Below, piece after piece: positions 1 to 12,800 of a stretch of DNA of 64,000 nt. The notes beneath the pieces are model-generated. The model was not told where the DNA came from and did not search any database. It saw only the letters and a program-made list of their open reading frames with translations. A program made the translations under genes and the position numbers. Source of the DNA: Coniella vitis (lineage: Eukaryota; Ascomycota; Sordariomycetes; Diaporthales; Schizoparmaceae); NCBI GenBank assembly GCA_011317545.1, contig WUJK01000006.1, forward strand, positions 806,001 to 870,000, in the 5' to 3' direction. Every line of letters starts with the position of its first letter. Positions within the stretch are counted from its first letter, which is position 1.

Positions 1-83
1 CGCACCACTCGCCAACAGCAAGCAACGACAGTGGCAAGCTGGAAAAGAAGAAGAAGCGCAATATCTTTGGCATGAAGAAGTAG
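1..83 (+). CDS. 3' end of an unidentified protein-coding gene (partial)
   Basis: Reading from base 3, an open frame runs into a TAG at 81-83. It encodes a 26-residue tail that is Ser/Thr/Asn-rich and then strongly basic, ending KKKKRNIFGMKK. The rest of the gene lies outside the window, so neither family nor function can be assigned. The lysine-rich end could be a nuclear-localisation or membrane-binding tail, but that is a guess. The gene is convergent with the eIF4E-binding protein gene whose stop lies at 1125. The call rests on frame, the abrupt stop and the non-random composition only. Confidence 0.5.
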   Translation, partial: HHSPTASNDSGKLEKKKKRNIFGMKK

Positions 84-623
84 AGATTCTAATGTCTACG
101 GAGATGTTGCTTGAACTTAGGCTGGCTGGGCTGTAAACAGGAGTATGTTCGTGCTCGTTTAGTCAGAAAGGCTGTGAAGCTGGATCTTGTGGGGGCGTCA
201 TTTGCCTTTGGAAGTTGGTGCCCAGTGAGTGAGTGGTTTGAGTGGTAGGATCGAGCATGAGCAATGGCGTTGTTTTATTTTCGGTTTCTTTCTTTTCTCT
301 ACTCTTCTTTCCGCTGACCGTAGGCACTAGAGACTGGCTCTCCGTCTCCTACTTGGACACTTGTACCGTCAATACATCACGTACAATATGGCATGGTGGT
401 GAGAAAGGACTTGGGCTTGATTTGTATAAAGAGATACTTTGCTCTACCGTCGTCAGCATTGTAATTCAACGTTCTGCCGCTCATGTGATTGGATAATTGT
501 GTGCTCTTTGCGTCTTACGAAGCCATTCATACATGAAAAATAAAGGCTCAATATTTCAGTCCATGCCTTTGGCTATTTTCAATTGCTCTACGTTTACTCC
601 GTACCCGTACATCATAAAGACGC

Positions 624-685
<62 letters not shown>

Positions 686-1124
686 ACTCTGATAAAGGCT
701 GCCACGTTCCTTATCGGTGCATGCCAAGATTCACCATACATGCATCAGTCCTGTCATCGTCATCGCCATATTTGTCGATTTATGCGCACTATGACCCTTC
801 TCTCTATCAACCGTGTAGAACAGAGCCGTCCACTGCCTGTTTAACAGAGATATCAAAAAGTCTAGTTAAACTATTTGCGAGGGTCCCTATCCTCTGGACA
901 TCTTTCCGACTCGTCTCCTTCTACTCGCTTCATCTCCGGGGCCCTTCCTTCAACTCTGTAATGGTCCTATTCTCTTCATATTTCACTGTTTACGTGAGCT
1001 TATTTTTGTATATTGTTTTTTGCTCTTTTGATCATTGACAATGATGGATGTGTTGAATAGCACTCATTGCGACAATCTCACGCATTCTGTCTGTCAACAA
1101 AAGACAGCGCGTATCCCAAGCAGT
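84..1124. other. Intergenic region between convergent genes, with poly(A) tract
   Basis: This is presumably the 3' UTRs of the two converging genes. It holds the 59-bp A run at 625-683. Open frames across it are short, and two of them are largely poly-lysine created by that run. I see no supportable gene. Confidence 0.6.
625..683 (+). repeat. 59-bp uninterrupted poly(A) tract
   Basis: Bases 625-683 are all A, the longest homopolymer in the window. It lies about 540 bp after the stop of the upstream + strand gene. It may be a length-unstable microsatellite, the tail of a retroposed transcript, or an assembly-inflated run. No target-site duplication is obvious beside it. Confidence 0.95.
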
Positions 1125-3640
1125 TTATCTTCGGAACGGTGCACCAGGCGGCGGCATGCCTCCACGTCCGTCAAAAGGGTTGGGGAACATCAAGCCTTCA
1201 GGTCCAGGAAAGCCACCAGCCATACCGGGAGAAGTAGGAGGCATGAAGCCAGGCCCAGGAGGAGGACCACCGGGGAAAAAGCCAGGAGGCGGCTGTACGC
1301 GCTGGCCGCTCGACAAACCTTCAGGCGGAGAGAACATCACTGGTGGCATAGCACCCGGATTGAAAAGACCTGGTGGCATAGGGCCGTTCGGGGGCCTTTG
1401 TCCGCCTTGAAATCCAGGTGGTAGGATCATTGGTGGCTGGCGCTGTCCTCCTGGTGGACCTTGCTGACCAGGCCAAAGCTGTTGTTGTCCGGGCATGCCC
1501 TCAAGACCGGGTGGTGCCATTGCTTGGCGTTGCAGAATTTGAGGAGGTTGCATCAAACGAGCAGGATCCTCAGATCGACGAAATTGCTCCTCGGCAAAGC
1601 CCACTGGCGGTTGTGGTGGACGCATTTGTCGCTGTTGGTTTGGCATCTGATTTTGCAGTTGATTCGGCATGCGGTCGCGCAAAAAATCTGGCTCGCGGTC
1701 TTGAAAGTGCGGGATCGAGGCTTGTCGTTGAGGTTGCGGATGGCGCATAATCTGCTCGATTGGCCGAGGATCCTGGGGGATCCTGTTTTGCATGAGCTGC
1801 ATGAGAAACGCTGCTTGAGGCTCGGAGCTGTAGTCTGGCCGTCCGCTTCCTTGGCTCTGGGCATTGTGACGCTGATTAACTAGATCTTGCAACATTTGGT
1901 CTGGTCGTGTAGACGGCGGTTGGCTTGGAGGAAGAACAGGACGTGGAGCTAAGATCTCAGGGCCGCCAGGCGGCACGGATCGTAGACGGGGCTCTTCGCC
2001 ACGGCCCATGCCGTAGGGCACTACCGGCTCCGGGGACCTAATGTGAGCTTTCTGGGCCAGGGTTTGTTCAAGCTCTCGGATAGGATCATGAGAGCCCTTG
2101 TGCGTCTGCAGAGGGGGAGGCTGAGAGTAACCACTGAGCGAAGGAGGTGTAAGTGTACTGTGCTGTTCAGCTGCGCGTGGCATCTGGAGCTTCGAAAGCA
2201 AGGCTTGAAAGGCCTGCTTATCGGCATCGGACTGTTGCATATCCAGAGGCCCGCCGTTATGTGGCGGCGGGACCACAGCAGGAGTGGGCGGTTCAGTGTG
2301 AGCAGTAATCTCAACCGTCTGGGCCGAGAATAAGTTGGCAAATCTGGACGATTTGGCAGCAGGAGCCTTGGCCATTTCAGCCTTGTCTGACACGCCAGGT
2401 GAGGCCGCAGTCAACTGGGCTTCGCCAAATGCAGCGAAGAATTTGTCTGGGCCCTTCTCAAGAGCCGGTGCCGACTTGACAGCTGGAGGCTCGACGGCGA
2501 AGAACGAAGGCAGGCCAGGAGGCCCCTCAAGACTGGCACCAACTCCATCCTCACCTTTTGAACCGCTCTTTCCAGCCTTCATGCTTTCCATGAACTTCTT
2601 GAGATCGGCTTCAGTATGACCAGCGCCCTTCTCTTCCAAGGGTTCGTCCAACCATTCAGGTTCCCGCTCGGACGGCCGGTGATCACGATCCCTATCCCAT
2701 CTTCTTTCATAACGATCATTCACTCGATCAGTGCGTGGATTGCTTGTTGGTTTGTCATCGGATTCCTGTACCCGCCAGCTCTTTGCCTTGTCAATGCGCT
2801 CGCGATTCGATGTTTTCTCAGGAGTCTCGACTGGTTTGGTCGGGTTTTCTTTGAACCAAGGGTCTGTTCGACCCCTGTTCAATCCGTTCCTACGAGGGGT
2901 GTCTCCTTCCTCGCCGTCAGTGTCAAAGTTGCGACGCCGATCCTTGGTGCCGTCGTGCTCATCACGCTCCTTGGGTGCGCGGTCATTGTGCCGAGTGTCG
3001 CCGCCCATACGCCCAGTAAATCGCTCTGCGCCTTCTTGTCCGAAGCTCTTACGCGGCTTGACCATGCTCCATCCTTCAGTGTCTCGGTCTTCACCGCGTC
3101 CGCGGAAGCTTGAATTCCTGCTAGTTCGAAAATCACTATCACCACCGCCACTCCCAATCTTGCCGCGCGAAAACCGGTCGCGGAATTCAGAATCGCGCGG
3201 TGTCCTCTCGTTTCGGTCGGCGTCGCCTAGAGCATTGGCACGTGTAGTACTGGATGGGAAGTTCGTCCGAGGAGGTCCCAGCGTCAGACCATCCACGCCT
3301 TAGAATAATGTTAGTAGGCTCTACGCTCAGAATAGGAGTAGCTAGTTGCTCACTGTTTCCATTGCGAGAAGTATGGCGGTCAGCTCCGGGCCGGCGGTTG
3401 GCTGCCTCAGGAAGTGGCCCTTCTGGCTTGAATCGATCTGTTGTAGTCTTTGTTTGTGGCCGTATGGTTTCTGGGGGAGGGCTATGAATTTGTCAACAGG
3501 GAAGAAATGCAACGGCAAGATATCGACTACGGGCATGCTTACCCCATCCAATCCTCCCGCGGCGGGAGGTCTTTCGGTTTGAGACATAGGGGCGACTCTT
3601 TTAAATAAAGCAGGAAATCGAGCTCGTATCGTATCGCCAT
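1125..3640 (-). CDS. eIF4E-binding protein of the 4E-T (eIF4E transporter)-like type
   Basis: The main exon (3298-1125) encodes a long low-complexity protein, Arg/Asp/Glu-rich at first and then very rich in Pro, Gln, Gly and Met. Two small upstream exons complete it: 3640-3543 and 3481-3354, with introns 3542-3482 and 3353-3299 bounded by gtaagc/catag and gtgagc/ctaag. Phases fit and give about 799 residues. Exon 1 encodes MAIRYELDFLLYLKESPL, which holds the canonical eIF4E-binding motif Y-x4-L-hydrophobic (YELDFLL), followed by a Leu/Pro segment ending DWMG. This layout (N-terminal 4E site, long disordered tail) matches 4E-T/Eap1-like proteins, which bind cap-bound eIF4E and repress or decay mRNA in P-bodies. 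A DPWF motif and an EPEW motif lie in the tail. The frame stays open just upstream of the chosen ATG, so an earlier exon is possible. Function is inferred from the motif and architecture. Confidence 0.8.
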
Positions 3641-4795
3641 GACTATGCAAACATTCGAATTTGTCGGTTTGGATGTGATGATGAGCTAGCTAGTCGCAAG
3701 CAGCATGTGCTCAGGCTGATAGCACAACAAGCCAGGGAGAAGTTGCTGGAGCAGAATGCGATTGAGGGTGTTGATCTCCTGTAGGGGATAGCGCGAGAGG
3801 TGGAGTTGGTGGCGGTCAGTTGAGGGCGGTCAGTTGAGGGCGAGGCAGTCCGTTGAGCAGGTAGTGTGGATAGTGCAATGGATGAGCTGCCCGGCCCAAG
3901 GTGGTGGCAGGAGGCCACGCTCGCGGTTCTGGGGATGGGAGGGACTTCTATTGCGAGGGAGATTGCTATCGCAACGAGCAAGAGTGGCAGACTTGGAGGT
4001 CGTGAGCTCGGGGGGCGGGGGAGGTGTCGTGTTTGTATGTGTATGGAGGATTTCGTATGGTCAGTCGCAAATGCCGTGGCCAGATCAACAACAGATGTGG
4101 TTGCTTGCAGGGCAGCTGGACAGGTACAAAAATAGACTGCACAGGGTAGTCGAAGGATTGGATCACGGTTGTAGAGCTAGTTTGATGCTATCGTGGCTGC
4201 CGCTCAGTGCAAGTTGAACTGTTTTCGAGTCTGTTGGGCCTTGACAGTGAAGAAATTGGTAGGTTGGCGAAGGCTTAGTGGTACTTGGGTTGGCTTGGAG
4301 GACCTTAGGTCAAGTGTTGCGACCATTGCCGGCGGCCGGGGATACTTACCATCTACATACTATGGTAGTAAACCATACAGTACCCGCTAGGGAAGCCCCC
4401 ACATTTCTGCCTTGCAGCCACCTGTGCAGCGCGCCTGCCTTTCTCGCATTGTTGGCCCATCAGGAACCTTGACCCCCCGCCCCTCTTTTCACTAAACGGC
4501 AAGCAACTCCGCTCCGCAAGTACCTTGGCTGTTGAGGTAGCCTGTCCGTTTTGCCGGCATTGAATCAATCCACGAATATTAACGATACTCGCATTTTATC
4601 TAGGTGCTTACTCGACCTGGACGGAAATTCAACCTGCAATGATATACACATGGGGTCCTTCGGGCATTTTTGCGGTATTGTATTTCTGATCTTAAGCTCA
4701 CATGCACTCCGCTACCTCATCATGGGTCTATCGCTTGCTTCTGGGATCAGTCTCGAGGCGCGGGCCGCAAGGGCAAATAGAGGCTAGAACCACAA
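3641..4795. other. Intergenic: eIF4E-binding protein promoter and URB1 3' flank
   Basis: Two minus-strand genes flank this 1.15 kb, which should hold the upstream promoter/leader of the eIF4E-binding protein gene and the 3' UTR of URB1. Only short unconvincing frames are present. No RNA gene or repeat is recognised. Confidence 0.55.
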
Positions 4796-7700
4796 TCATA
4801 TCCTTTGCAAAACGTCACTTATCCCAGCTCGGCTCCATTCTTGTGCCCGTTCGTGGTCAGCAGTGGACCATATTCTTCGCAACAGAGCCTTGTAAAGGTC
4901 GCTGTTTGGACCCTGCCCTTGTGCCGCCGCCTGCTGTGCTTCAAGCCAGCTCACAATGCCGAATCTCGTAATCAGAGTCGTGCTTCCACCTTTGATGCAC
5001 GTTGTCCGATATATGATTTTGAAAGCAGATATTCTGAGGCTGTGGCGCATATATGGGTTGCTCAGCAGTGACAACACCCGCTCATAAAGTCGTATGTTGT
5101 GGTACATGGACACATCTGCCTCAGTCTGCAGGCTCTCGAGCAGGTATGAAAACAGCCAGCTCAACTCTGCATAGAACGTGTCGTCGAGTTCGGGTCCTTC
5201 CTGCAAGATATCGTGCACAAGAGGCAGCCTGTCCAATTTCCAGGTGGGTCCTTTTAACAAAAAGGTGTTGATCTTGCCGTACACACAGTGCAGGGGATCT
5301 TTCAGTGCGGTCAGCGCGTGGCGGGCAAAGGCCACAATAGCATTTGGGACTGGAGCCAAGTCGACATGGGACTTGCACGACTCCACGAGCTCGGAAAAGA
5401 GCAGCCACACCTGTTCTTTCTCCTCATACGATGACTCGCGGATCTTGGCCGCCATCTTAGAAATGGTGATGAGCGCTTCCTTCCTGATGCTGATATGTTG
5501 CGAGCTCAGCAACGACACCACAGATGCTGCATATCCTTCTTCGATAAGCTCATCTGCCTCTTTGGAGGCCCATCTTGTAAGGACTGAGGCGTCAGGGTCC
5601 TCCGTCCACGGAACCAAGAGTACTTCTGCCAGTTCATCAGGCGACAAGCCTTCTTCGCCAGCTTTTCTGTCCGAGGTAGGGGTGTTCTCATCGTTGCCAG
5701 CAGAGAAGTCTGCGCCCCAGCTCTGTAGCTCCCGCGAGACGTGAGACTTCTTCATGAACTTCTTGAATGATTTTGCAGCAGAAGGCTTGGCTCCAAAGGC
5801 CGACTCGATCCTCTCCCGTAACTGGGCCATAGTGTTGTCATCCTGAATTTCACCCCTCAAATGGTTGAGGTAAACGGCGGCGAACTGTGCTAGCAGCGCG
5901 AGATCAACATCACTCGCTATAGATAGCGTGAAAGGGAGTTGTTCTGCAAAAGCGAGCACAAATGGGCTGATCACAGTACTGGTCCCGGATTTGCTTTCCT
6001 TCGAGTTATCAGACAGCTCTTGGCCCATTTCCAAGTACTTGATTGGTGCAGTTGCGCACCTTGATGCGCTGTTGTCAAGCAACACCCAAAATGCATCTGT
6101 ATCAGAGAGTTGAGCCGAATCTTTGATGGATTGTAGAGTGTCCAGCAGCGGAAATGCGTTGTCGCTCACCGGTTGGGTGAGCTGATGCTCTTCTGCAACT
6201 GCTGTAAGTGAAGATCTAAGCCCCTCCAGAGAGACTCCTGCAGGGGCCGTCACAAGCACCTTGAGTAAAGCAACATAAGGAGACACTGCCAGCCCTTGAG
6301 ACTTGGCAAACCATCTCATGCCAGGAGAATATCCAGCAATAGCGAGAAGATTTTCCAATTCCACTAACCGCAGTTTGCGGTCTTCGTCGCTTTCTTGTTC
6401 TTCGTCCAGATACTTTATCGCTTGGACCAGATGCGGCGCGACGTCGAATTTGGCCATCAAGGCCACTTGCGGAATCACTTCGTAGTAGAGTTTCAGCAGA
6501 CGACTGGCCGCTTCCCGTTGCAGCAGGTCTGAGGGCCCTATTCCCCGGTAGCAGGCAATTACCTCTTTGGTACCTGGCGCTCGCTGGCAGAACTCGTCAA
6601 TGAGCCTTCGGGCCGAGTCGGACCACATTGACTGGTTCTGAGTAGTCATTGCCTCTTTGTGAAACCTTATTGCTGTCTGAAGTTTCTGTATCGCAATTAC
6701 AAGCAGTCGAGTAACAACGAAGGGTATGAGCTCTGATTTTTGCGCTAAGCATTTGACAATGATTTTTCGATTCAAGGGAAGTGGGAGAATGTTGTCGATG
6801 AGGATGGAAGTCGGAGGAGGAACGCGAGCGTAACCATTCTTGTGGCCAAAGAAGTCGGGTATCGGTTGCTGAATAGCTTTGTACAAGAATGCAGAATAGC
6901 CTATCCAAGTGGCCGAAAGTTTCGGATCAAAGGTAAACGACTGCTTTTCGATGAAGTACTTGGCCACCAATTCCGGAGCAGCTTCAAAAATGGCGAGTAG
7001 CAGCTCGCTTTGCTTGAGGCTGGAGTGTGGTTTTAGGCTCTTGATGAAGTCGGCAAGTAGCACGTTTCGTACTGGAACGTCCTCCCGGAACTTGTTCATC
7101 CACGTAATGCTTTCCAGCCCCGGCTCAACCTCGTCTTCGGTGGAAGGAAGCGCAAGATCATCAGGATCGACGTGTCGGGGATAGTAGCCAGAGTGAGTTC
7201 GGAGGATACCTGCTGTAGGTGAGGTACAAGCGGTGATGAGAAATGCATGCACAGCATCTTCAACGGTAGTCTTCGCCTCTTCCTTGGTCGATTTGTGCTC
7301 ATAATGGTAGAGCGAGGCAAAGCGACTCAAAGCCATGGAGTTGAGCAACTTGCCCTTGACCTGAGCCGGGAGTTTCTCGTCCTTGATGACGTAGTTTCGT
7401 AGGATGTCGAGAATCTCAACAATGAGGTACGGCGGATCGTCCTTGAGTGATTTGGTTAGTGCTAATGGAATTTCTTTCTGTGACAGCAATTCAACTTTGC
7501 CCTCGGTATGCAGAAACTTAAGCACACTCAAGAAGACCCGGATAGCATTTGTACGGGCTGAGGGCCTCTTCAAGTCTTCAACACCTTCGCCAAGGTATCG
7601 AATCCCCATGTTCCGGGCCAATGACTTGAATGTGAGGTTTCTTGCACGGAATACGGGCTTCACTAGAGCACCACCGTCTAGGCAAATCACTTCCCGCAGT

Positions 7701-8284
7701 AGTCTTAATGTCGGCGATATTATGAATTCCTTGCTCTTATCCATTGACAGGTTTCGCGCAATGAGCTCTTGTTGCCGTTTTTGCAAGAGTGTCCGGCCAA
7801 TTCCTAGCCCGTGAGGTGCAAGTTCAAGCCGTTGAGATGTGAATTTCAGCACCAGCGCCAAGATCACGACCACTGCTGACATAATGTTGTCGTTGTTTGT
7901 ATGTGCCGCGTAACTCCATGTTTCCATGATATCTGGGAAATATGTCGTCTCGAATTCCCCATCTCGTCGCCTCGCAGACTCGAGATAATCTCTTAGGATC
8001 TGAATTTGGTCGTCGCTGGCGCCATCTTCGGCCAGTATCCGATCGAGGAATACTTTGAAAGATTGCAAGCCTGAGAGAGATGAGGAGTCAGTACCAAGGG
8101 ATCACGGCAAGAGGTCACTGAACTTGTAACTACCATGTCTGGCTTTCTGCAAGTCCTGCTCGAAAGCCAAAAGTTGCTGGAGTTGCCGGCTCGTGTGAAT
8201 TTCTTCGCTTGTTGGAGCCTCATGGACAATCTTCTGTCTCTTGCGCGGATTCGTGTCCCCTCCTCGGGAGTTTCTCTTGCCCAT
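4796..8284 (-). CDS. URB1: Nucleolar pre-ribosomal-associated protein Urb1/Npa1
   Basis: There are two exons: 8284-8134 starts at ATG and encodes a basic N-terminus (MGKRNSRGGDTNPRKRQK), and 8070-4796 carries the rest. The intron 8133-8071 is GT-AG. The joined protein is about 1,141 residues. It is an all-helical, repeat-type protein without enzymatic motifs. The N-terminal part (LQSFKVFLDRILAE onward, the LARNMGIRYLGEG segment) resembles the Npa1/Urb1 N-terminal domain. Urb1 acts in the nucleolus in early pre-60S particles, together with snoRNP-associated helicase Dbp6 and Npa2, Nop8 and Rsa3. The ATG gives a classical nuclear/nucleolar basic leader; without exon 1 the frame would have to start at TTG. 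It is divergent from DIB1 across about 413 bp. Family assignment is by recognition and fairly secure. Confidence 0.85.
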
Positions 8285-8697
8285 CTTGCTAACAACAATC
8301 TGAAAATTCGAGTGCAGAATCCGGTCCAAGAGATACAGACCGCTCCTGGTATCGCAATGAACCCCTGCGGTATGGGAAAGTTGCGAAATTCTGCCGCGAT
8401 CACTGCCCACCGCCTAACATTTTCGTTATCTTATCATATCAGGCATGCGGCTGATCTCACACAGTCTGCAGCACAGTCTCTGTCGCTGCAGGAAGACGAG
8501 CCGCACAGTACACCGTCATATGCAAACAGTAACTCTTCTACAGACTTCGACGTGCAGACCGCATTACTTCTACAAAAACAACAACTAAGCCATCCTCACC
8601 AGAACTAGCAACTTGTACTAACAACAGTAACACACACAACCGCAAAATACCGCCGAGACTTTCTCACGCGCTTGATCAAGCCCTCTTCGCCGTCACG
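8285..8697. promoter_or_regulatory. Shared divergent promoter of URB1 and DIB1
   Basis: The 413 bp between the two start codons must contain the promoters and 5' UTRs of both genes. The part nearest DIB1 (8590-8697) is C- and A-rich, CACA/CAAC type, as in many fungal leaders. I do not recognise a specific operator. Confidence 0.6.
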
Positions 8698-9248
8698 ATG
8701 GGATCCGTCGTTCTTCCCCACCTCGAATCCGGCTGGCACGTCGACCAAGCCATCCTCTCCGAAGACGAGCGCCTCGTTGTGATCCGCTTCGGCCGCGACC
8801 ACGACCCAGACTGCATGCGTCAGGACGAGGTGCTCTACAAGATTGCCGAGCGCGTCAAGAATTTTGCCGTCATCTACGTCTGCGACATTGACCGCGTGCC
8901 TGATTTCAACACCATGTACGAGCTGTACGATCCGTGCACCGTCATGTTCTTCTTTGTCAGTGGCCATTCTCTCGATTTCTGTTTGCGCCTTACGTTTACA
9001 GCGGCCCCATCAAACTCTTTTATCTGAATCGCTTGATTAGTATATCGTACTAACATGCAACTCTCTTTGCCTAGCGAAATAAACACATCATGTGCGATCT
9101 GGGAACTGGTAACAACAACAAACTGTCCTTTGTTCTAGAAGATAAACAGGAGCTCATAGACATCATCGAGACGATCTATCGTGGCGCCAAGAAGGGCCGT
9201 GGTTTGGTTGTCAGCCCAAAGGATTACTCGACAAGATACCGCTACTAA
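8698..9248 (+). CDS. DIB1: U5 snRNP component Dib1/Dim1 (thioredoxin-like spliceosomal protein)
   Basis: Exon 1 is 8698-8955, the intron 8956-9074 (gtcagt...cctag) and exon 2 9075-9248. Together they give exactly 143 residues, the usual length of this extremely conserved family. Recognisable segments are the start MGSVVLPHLESGWHVDQAI, VIRFGRDHDPDCMRQDE, and the end with GRGLVVSPKDYSTRYRY. The fold is thioredoxin-like but lacks a redox CxxC. The protein sits in the U4/U6.U5 tri-snRNP and leaves as the spliceosome is activated. The ATG follows a typical leader and matches the family N-terminus, so the start is secure. It is convergent with the PAG1 gene. Confidence 0.97.
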
Positions 9249-9891
9249 ACACGGAGGTCATGCGAGGGCGAAGCTACAAACTTGATGCATCATGTGGAAA
9301 GGTTCCTCAAGCGGTATGGACTCCACAAGATCAAAAAGGACAGACAAAGACAAAGACAGGGAGGGGCCTTCTTCAATTGCACAAGCGAAGAGCAGACTTC
9401 AGGACGGCTGTCAACCGTTTGGGACAGCGGCGAGTTGTGTTAGCCCACTAACCACAGGCGGTCATCGAGCTGCTAGGATGCGATCACGAAATTACTGGTT
9501 GGTCTCACTGAAATCAGAAACTTGGAAACGCTCTCTTTGAATTATGCTAATGCTGTATTTGCGAAAAGACGTGATATCATTTGTCTGCAGGAGGTACGCC
9601 CTATCCATCCATCGCCCCCCGAGCGCCTTACACCAATATTGCAATGCCGACAGTACATCTGTCGGCTTCAAGTAATACCCCTCCTAGCCATCCGACTTTA
9701 TGATCCATCGTACAAACTCATGTTCATGCGTGCAACACTTCTTCATTCAGATAAACAAAAATGCTCACGCTATACGTGCGTTCATACACTGTTTTCTCTT
9801 CAGGGGATTGGGATTCATTCGATCATCGTAGATAGCCCATTCAGTGCGTTTTAGCCCAATAATACACTTTGCAAATTGCTAGATGTCGAAT
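9249..9891. other. Intergenic: 3' flanks of convergent DIB1 and PAG1
   Basis: These 643 bp hold the 3' UTRs of two converging genes. Short frames only; nothing recognised. Confidence 0.55.
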
Positions 9892-12800
9892 TCAAAGCAT
9901 ATCGCTGTGTGGTGTCGTTGGAGTATATGGGTGCGGCACTCCTGGGACCGGACTGCTTTCGTTACGTTGACGCCACTCGGGTAGTGCCTCAAAAGACCTT
10001 CCGCCGGTCAGACCTCTGACCCGTGCTCGACTCCGGTTGGGGCTCCTCCTCACTGCGTTTTCCAGCAAGAAGCTTCCATCATTGTAAGTAGACACCCCGC
10101 TGCCATCTTCCACGTTGGGAAAGACGTCCTCGTGGAGCTCGTCGTCGGACGGCAAATGGGGCTGGTACGAGGCTGGCGCAGACGGCGAAGTAATTGATCG
10201 AGCGTGAAGACCGGCTCGACTTGGTGAGGCAAAGGCACCAGGTGTCATTGTATTGCCAGTGCCCTCTCGCGTGCTCATGACAGGCCTATTATCGGTGAAG
10301 CCGTTTTGAAATGTCGCGCTGTTCTCGCTGCCCGCCATGCTCAATATAGGAAGGACTTGTTCGTCGTACAGCGACCGCGACTCAAAGGTGTCAGGTGCAT
10401 ACTCGGTGATAGTGCGAGATGAGCGACCGTCGCTCGGCGGGCTCTGAGGCAGATCATCAAAGAAGTCGTCAAGGCTATCGAGCTTGGACACCAAATCACC
10501 AGCCCTTCCCTCAACGCGGCCTTCATCAGACAACATTGTCTCGGTCCGGTCAGTGACTGGGAAGTAACCGTAGGGGAATTCATCAGCGTGGAACTCGACG
10601 TCAGGGGTCGGCGTTGCCTCGACTGCCATGCCTCCTTCACTTTGGCACATGTAGAAAGCTGCATGGATATTGGCGCGCGTAGAGTCCGTCTTTTTCGCAG
10701 GCACTGGGATCGCCCAGCCAGACTCTTCGGGCATACCAAAGAGGCTTTGCGTACGCTCGTATTCTTTACGAACTGCCTTGGATGTAGGACGCGTCATGCT
10801 CATGCGTAAATGGTGCTTGTCCATAGACGAACCTGACATGGTCATGATCTTGTCAAGAACGCTTAACGCGTCCATGCAGTATTCGCTTTGTAGTAGGCGC
10901 AATAGGGGTGAAATGAGGTCAGAACCATGGCCAGTCATTTCGGGATTTCGCATGTCAATGTCGGGGATGAAAAGCCGAAGGACATGCATGGTATTGGTCT
11001 TGATCCAAGCCAGTTTATTGGTGAGCATGCCCATCAAGGTCGTAAGCATTGTGAAATTGTGATGTGGTAGGAATCCCTCTTTGAGAGCGGCAAATGTATG
11101 GAGCACAAAATCGTCGGTGCTCTCGTGACTCCGCGAGAGGTACCCATCGAGCACCATTGCCAGACTTGGTAGATTCCGTGCAATGGCTACCTGCAACAGA
11201 TTCCTAGCTGTTTGGCTTATATCTTCAGAGAGCGCTGGCTGGTTCATCGACTCCAGGAACCGAGGCAGATTCGCTATTACAGCCATGAAGATACGGTCGT
11301 CGTTGCCAACTAATGGATCGCTGGGTAGGCAGACAATCCTGTCGATAGTAGAAAGCGTTGCTTCCAGGCACACAGAAGATCTTAGGCCCTTGTACAACAG
11401 GGGCTGAAGGCCGTCAAATTGGCCATCCCAAGTAGCGGGTTGTCCATCCAGAAGCGCCCTTCGCACAGTAGCTTGTCGTAGGTCAATCTTATCCATATAC
11501 TCATTGAGCATCTCCACTGATTCCAAAAACTCGCGTTCATTGATTGACTCCAAACATGCGCATGTTGTCCAAAATAGCTGAGGAAAGTTAGCCAGCTGCT
11601 CGGCGTCTAGCTTGGAGATGAGTGTTTTCAACGTAGTTAGGATTTCCATTGCAAATGATTGAATCTCCGTGTCTTCGTCGGCTACAGTATTTGAAAGTCG
11701 TGCAAGCATATCGCTTAACATATAATGGTCCAGAGAAGTTAGGATGCAGCGGAAGATTTGGAAGGAGCGGCAGGCTAAGTGTCGAACCGGACATGTTGTA
11801 GCCCATGTAAGAGAGAGTCGGCCCCATTGTTCCTTGATGCCCGGGAAGGTGAGCTCAAAAGTCTCAATGACCCTAGTGGCAAGCAATTCCATGCTTGGTG
11901 GCACTTTGGTGTCATGATTAGCGACCTTGCCATTGCTGTCTTCATAACTCCAAACGACAGAACGATCGTGCCGGCGAATTAGCTCGATAAGATCTTCAAT
12001 TGGCTTCTTGGTGTCTTCAGGCGTATCATCGTCAAGGTTTGAGATAACAAGCTCGTGGATCAAGTGGACCAACATCTCGCGGGCTTGATCTTGCACGAGT
12101 GGCGTATAGTGATCCCACAGAACGGACACTATTTGCAGAAGGATGGGTATGCTCTCTTTCTGTAAGTTGACAGGAGACACCATAAGATCAACAAGCAGTA
12201 TCAACGAGAGTTGGCCCAAGGAGAATCCAGCTTGTTTGGTCCCAACAGGTAGGGCGTCACCTAGGTCGGCACAATATGGGAAATGGTTGACATCGGGCGG
12301 AAGAGCAGCAATCTCGCGTTTCTCGTGTGGTACCATTGCCTTTGGTGATATCTGCAGCAGCAGGAACTCCACAACTTTATGGCCAGGATTGCTGTTCGTA
12401 CTAGCCAGGAATACCACGATTTGCTTGGCGTATTCAACAAAATTTTGCTCTCGACGGTCAAGACATAATTGCATGATGAAGTCCAGTACAAGACGGACAT
12501 TGCCAGGATATGGTCCTGTTGCGAGGGCTTGCCAAAGAGCCTGGACCTCGTTATGGAGCGCTGCGCTTGACTTGATGGTGATTTCAAGCAAATTTGCGAG
12601 TAAAACGTAGGACTGTGCTGTTGGTCCACCATTTGGATCAACCGTGAGCTCAACACATTGAACCCATGGCAAGATGACAGCGATGACACCTCTTTGGTTG
12701 ACAGCCTGTAGGTCTTTGAAATAGAATGTAAACTCAGAGAAGAGGTAAAATGCCAAGTCTGCATGCTGTTTGGAAAGTCTCTCTGAGATCTTGTATTGCG

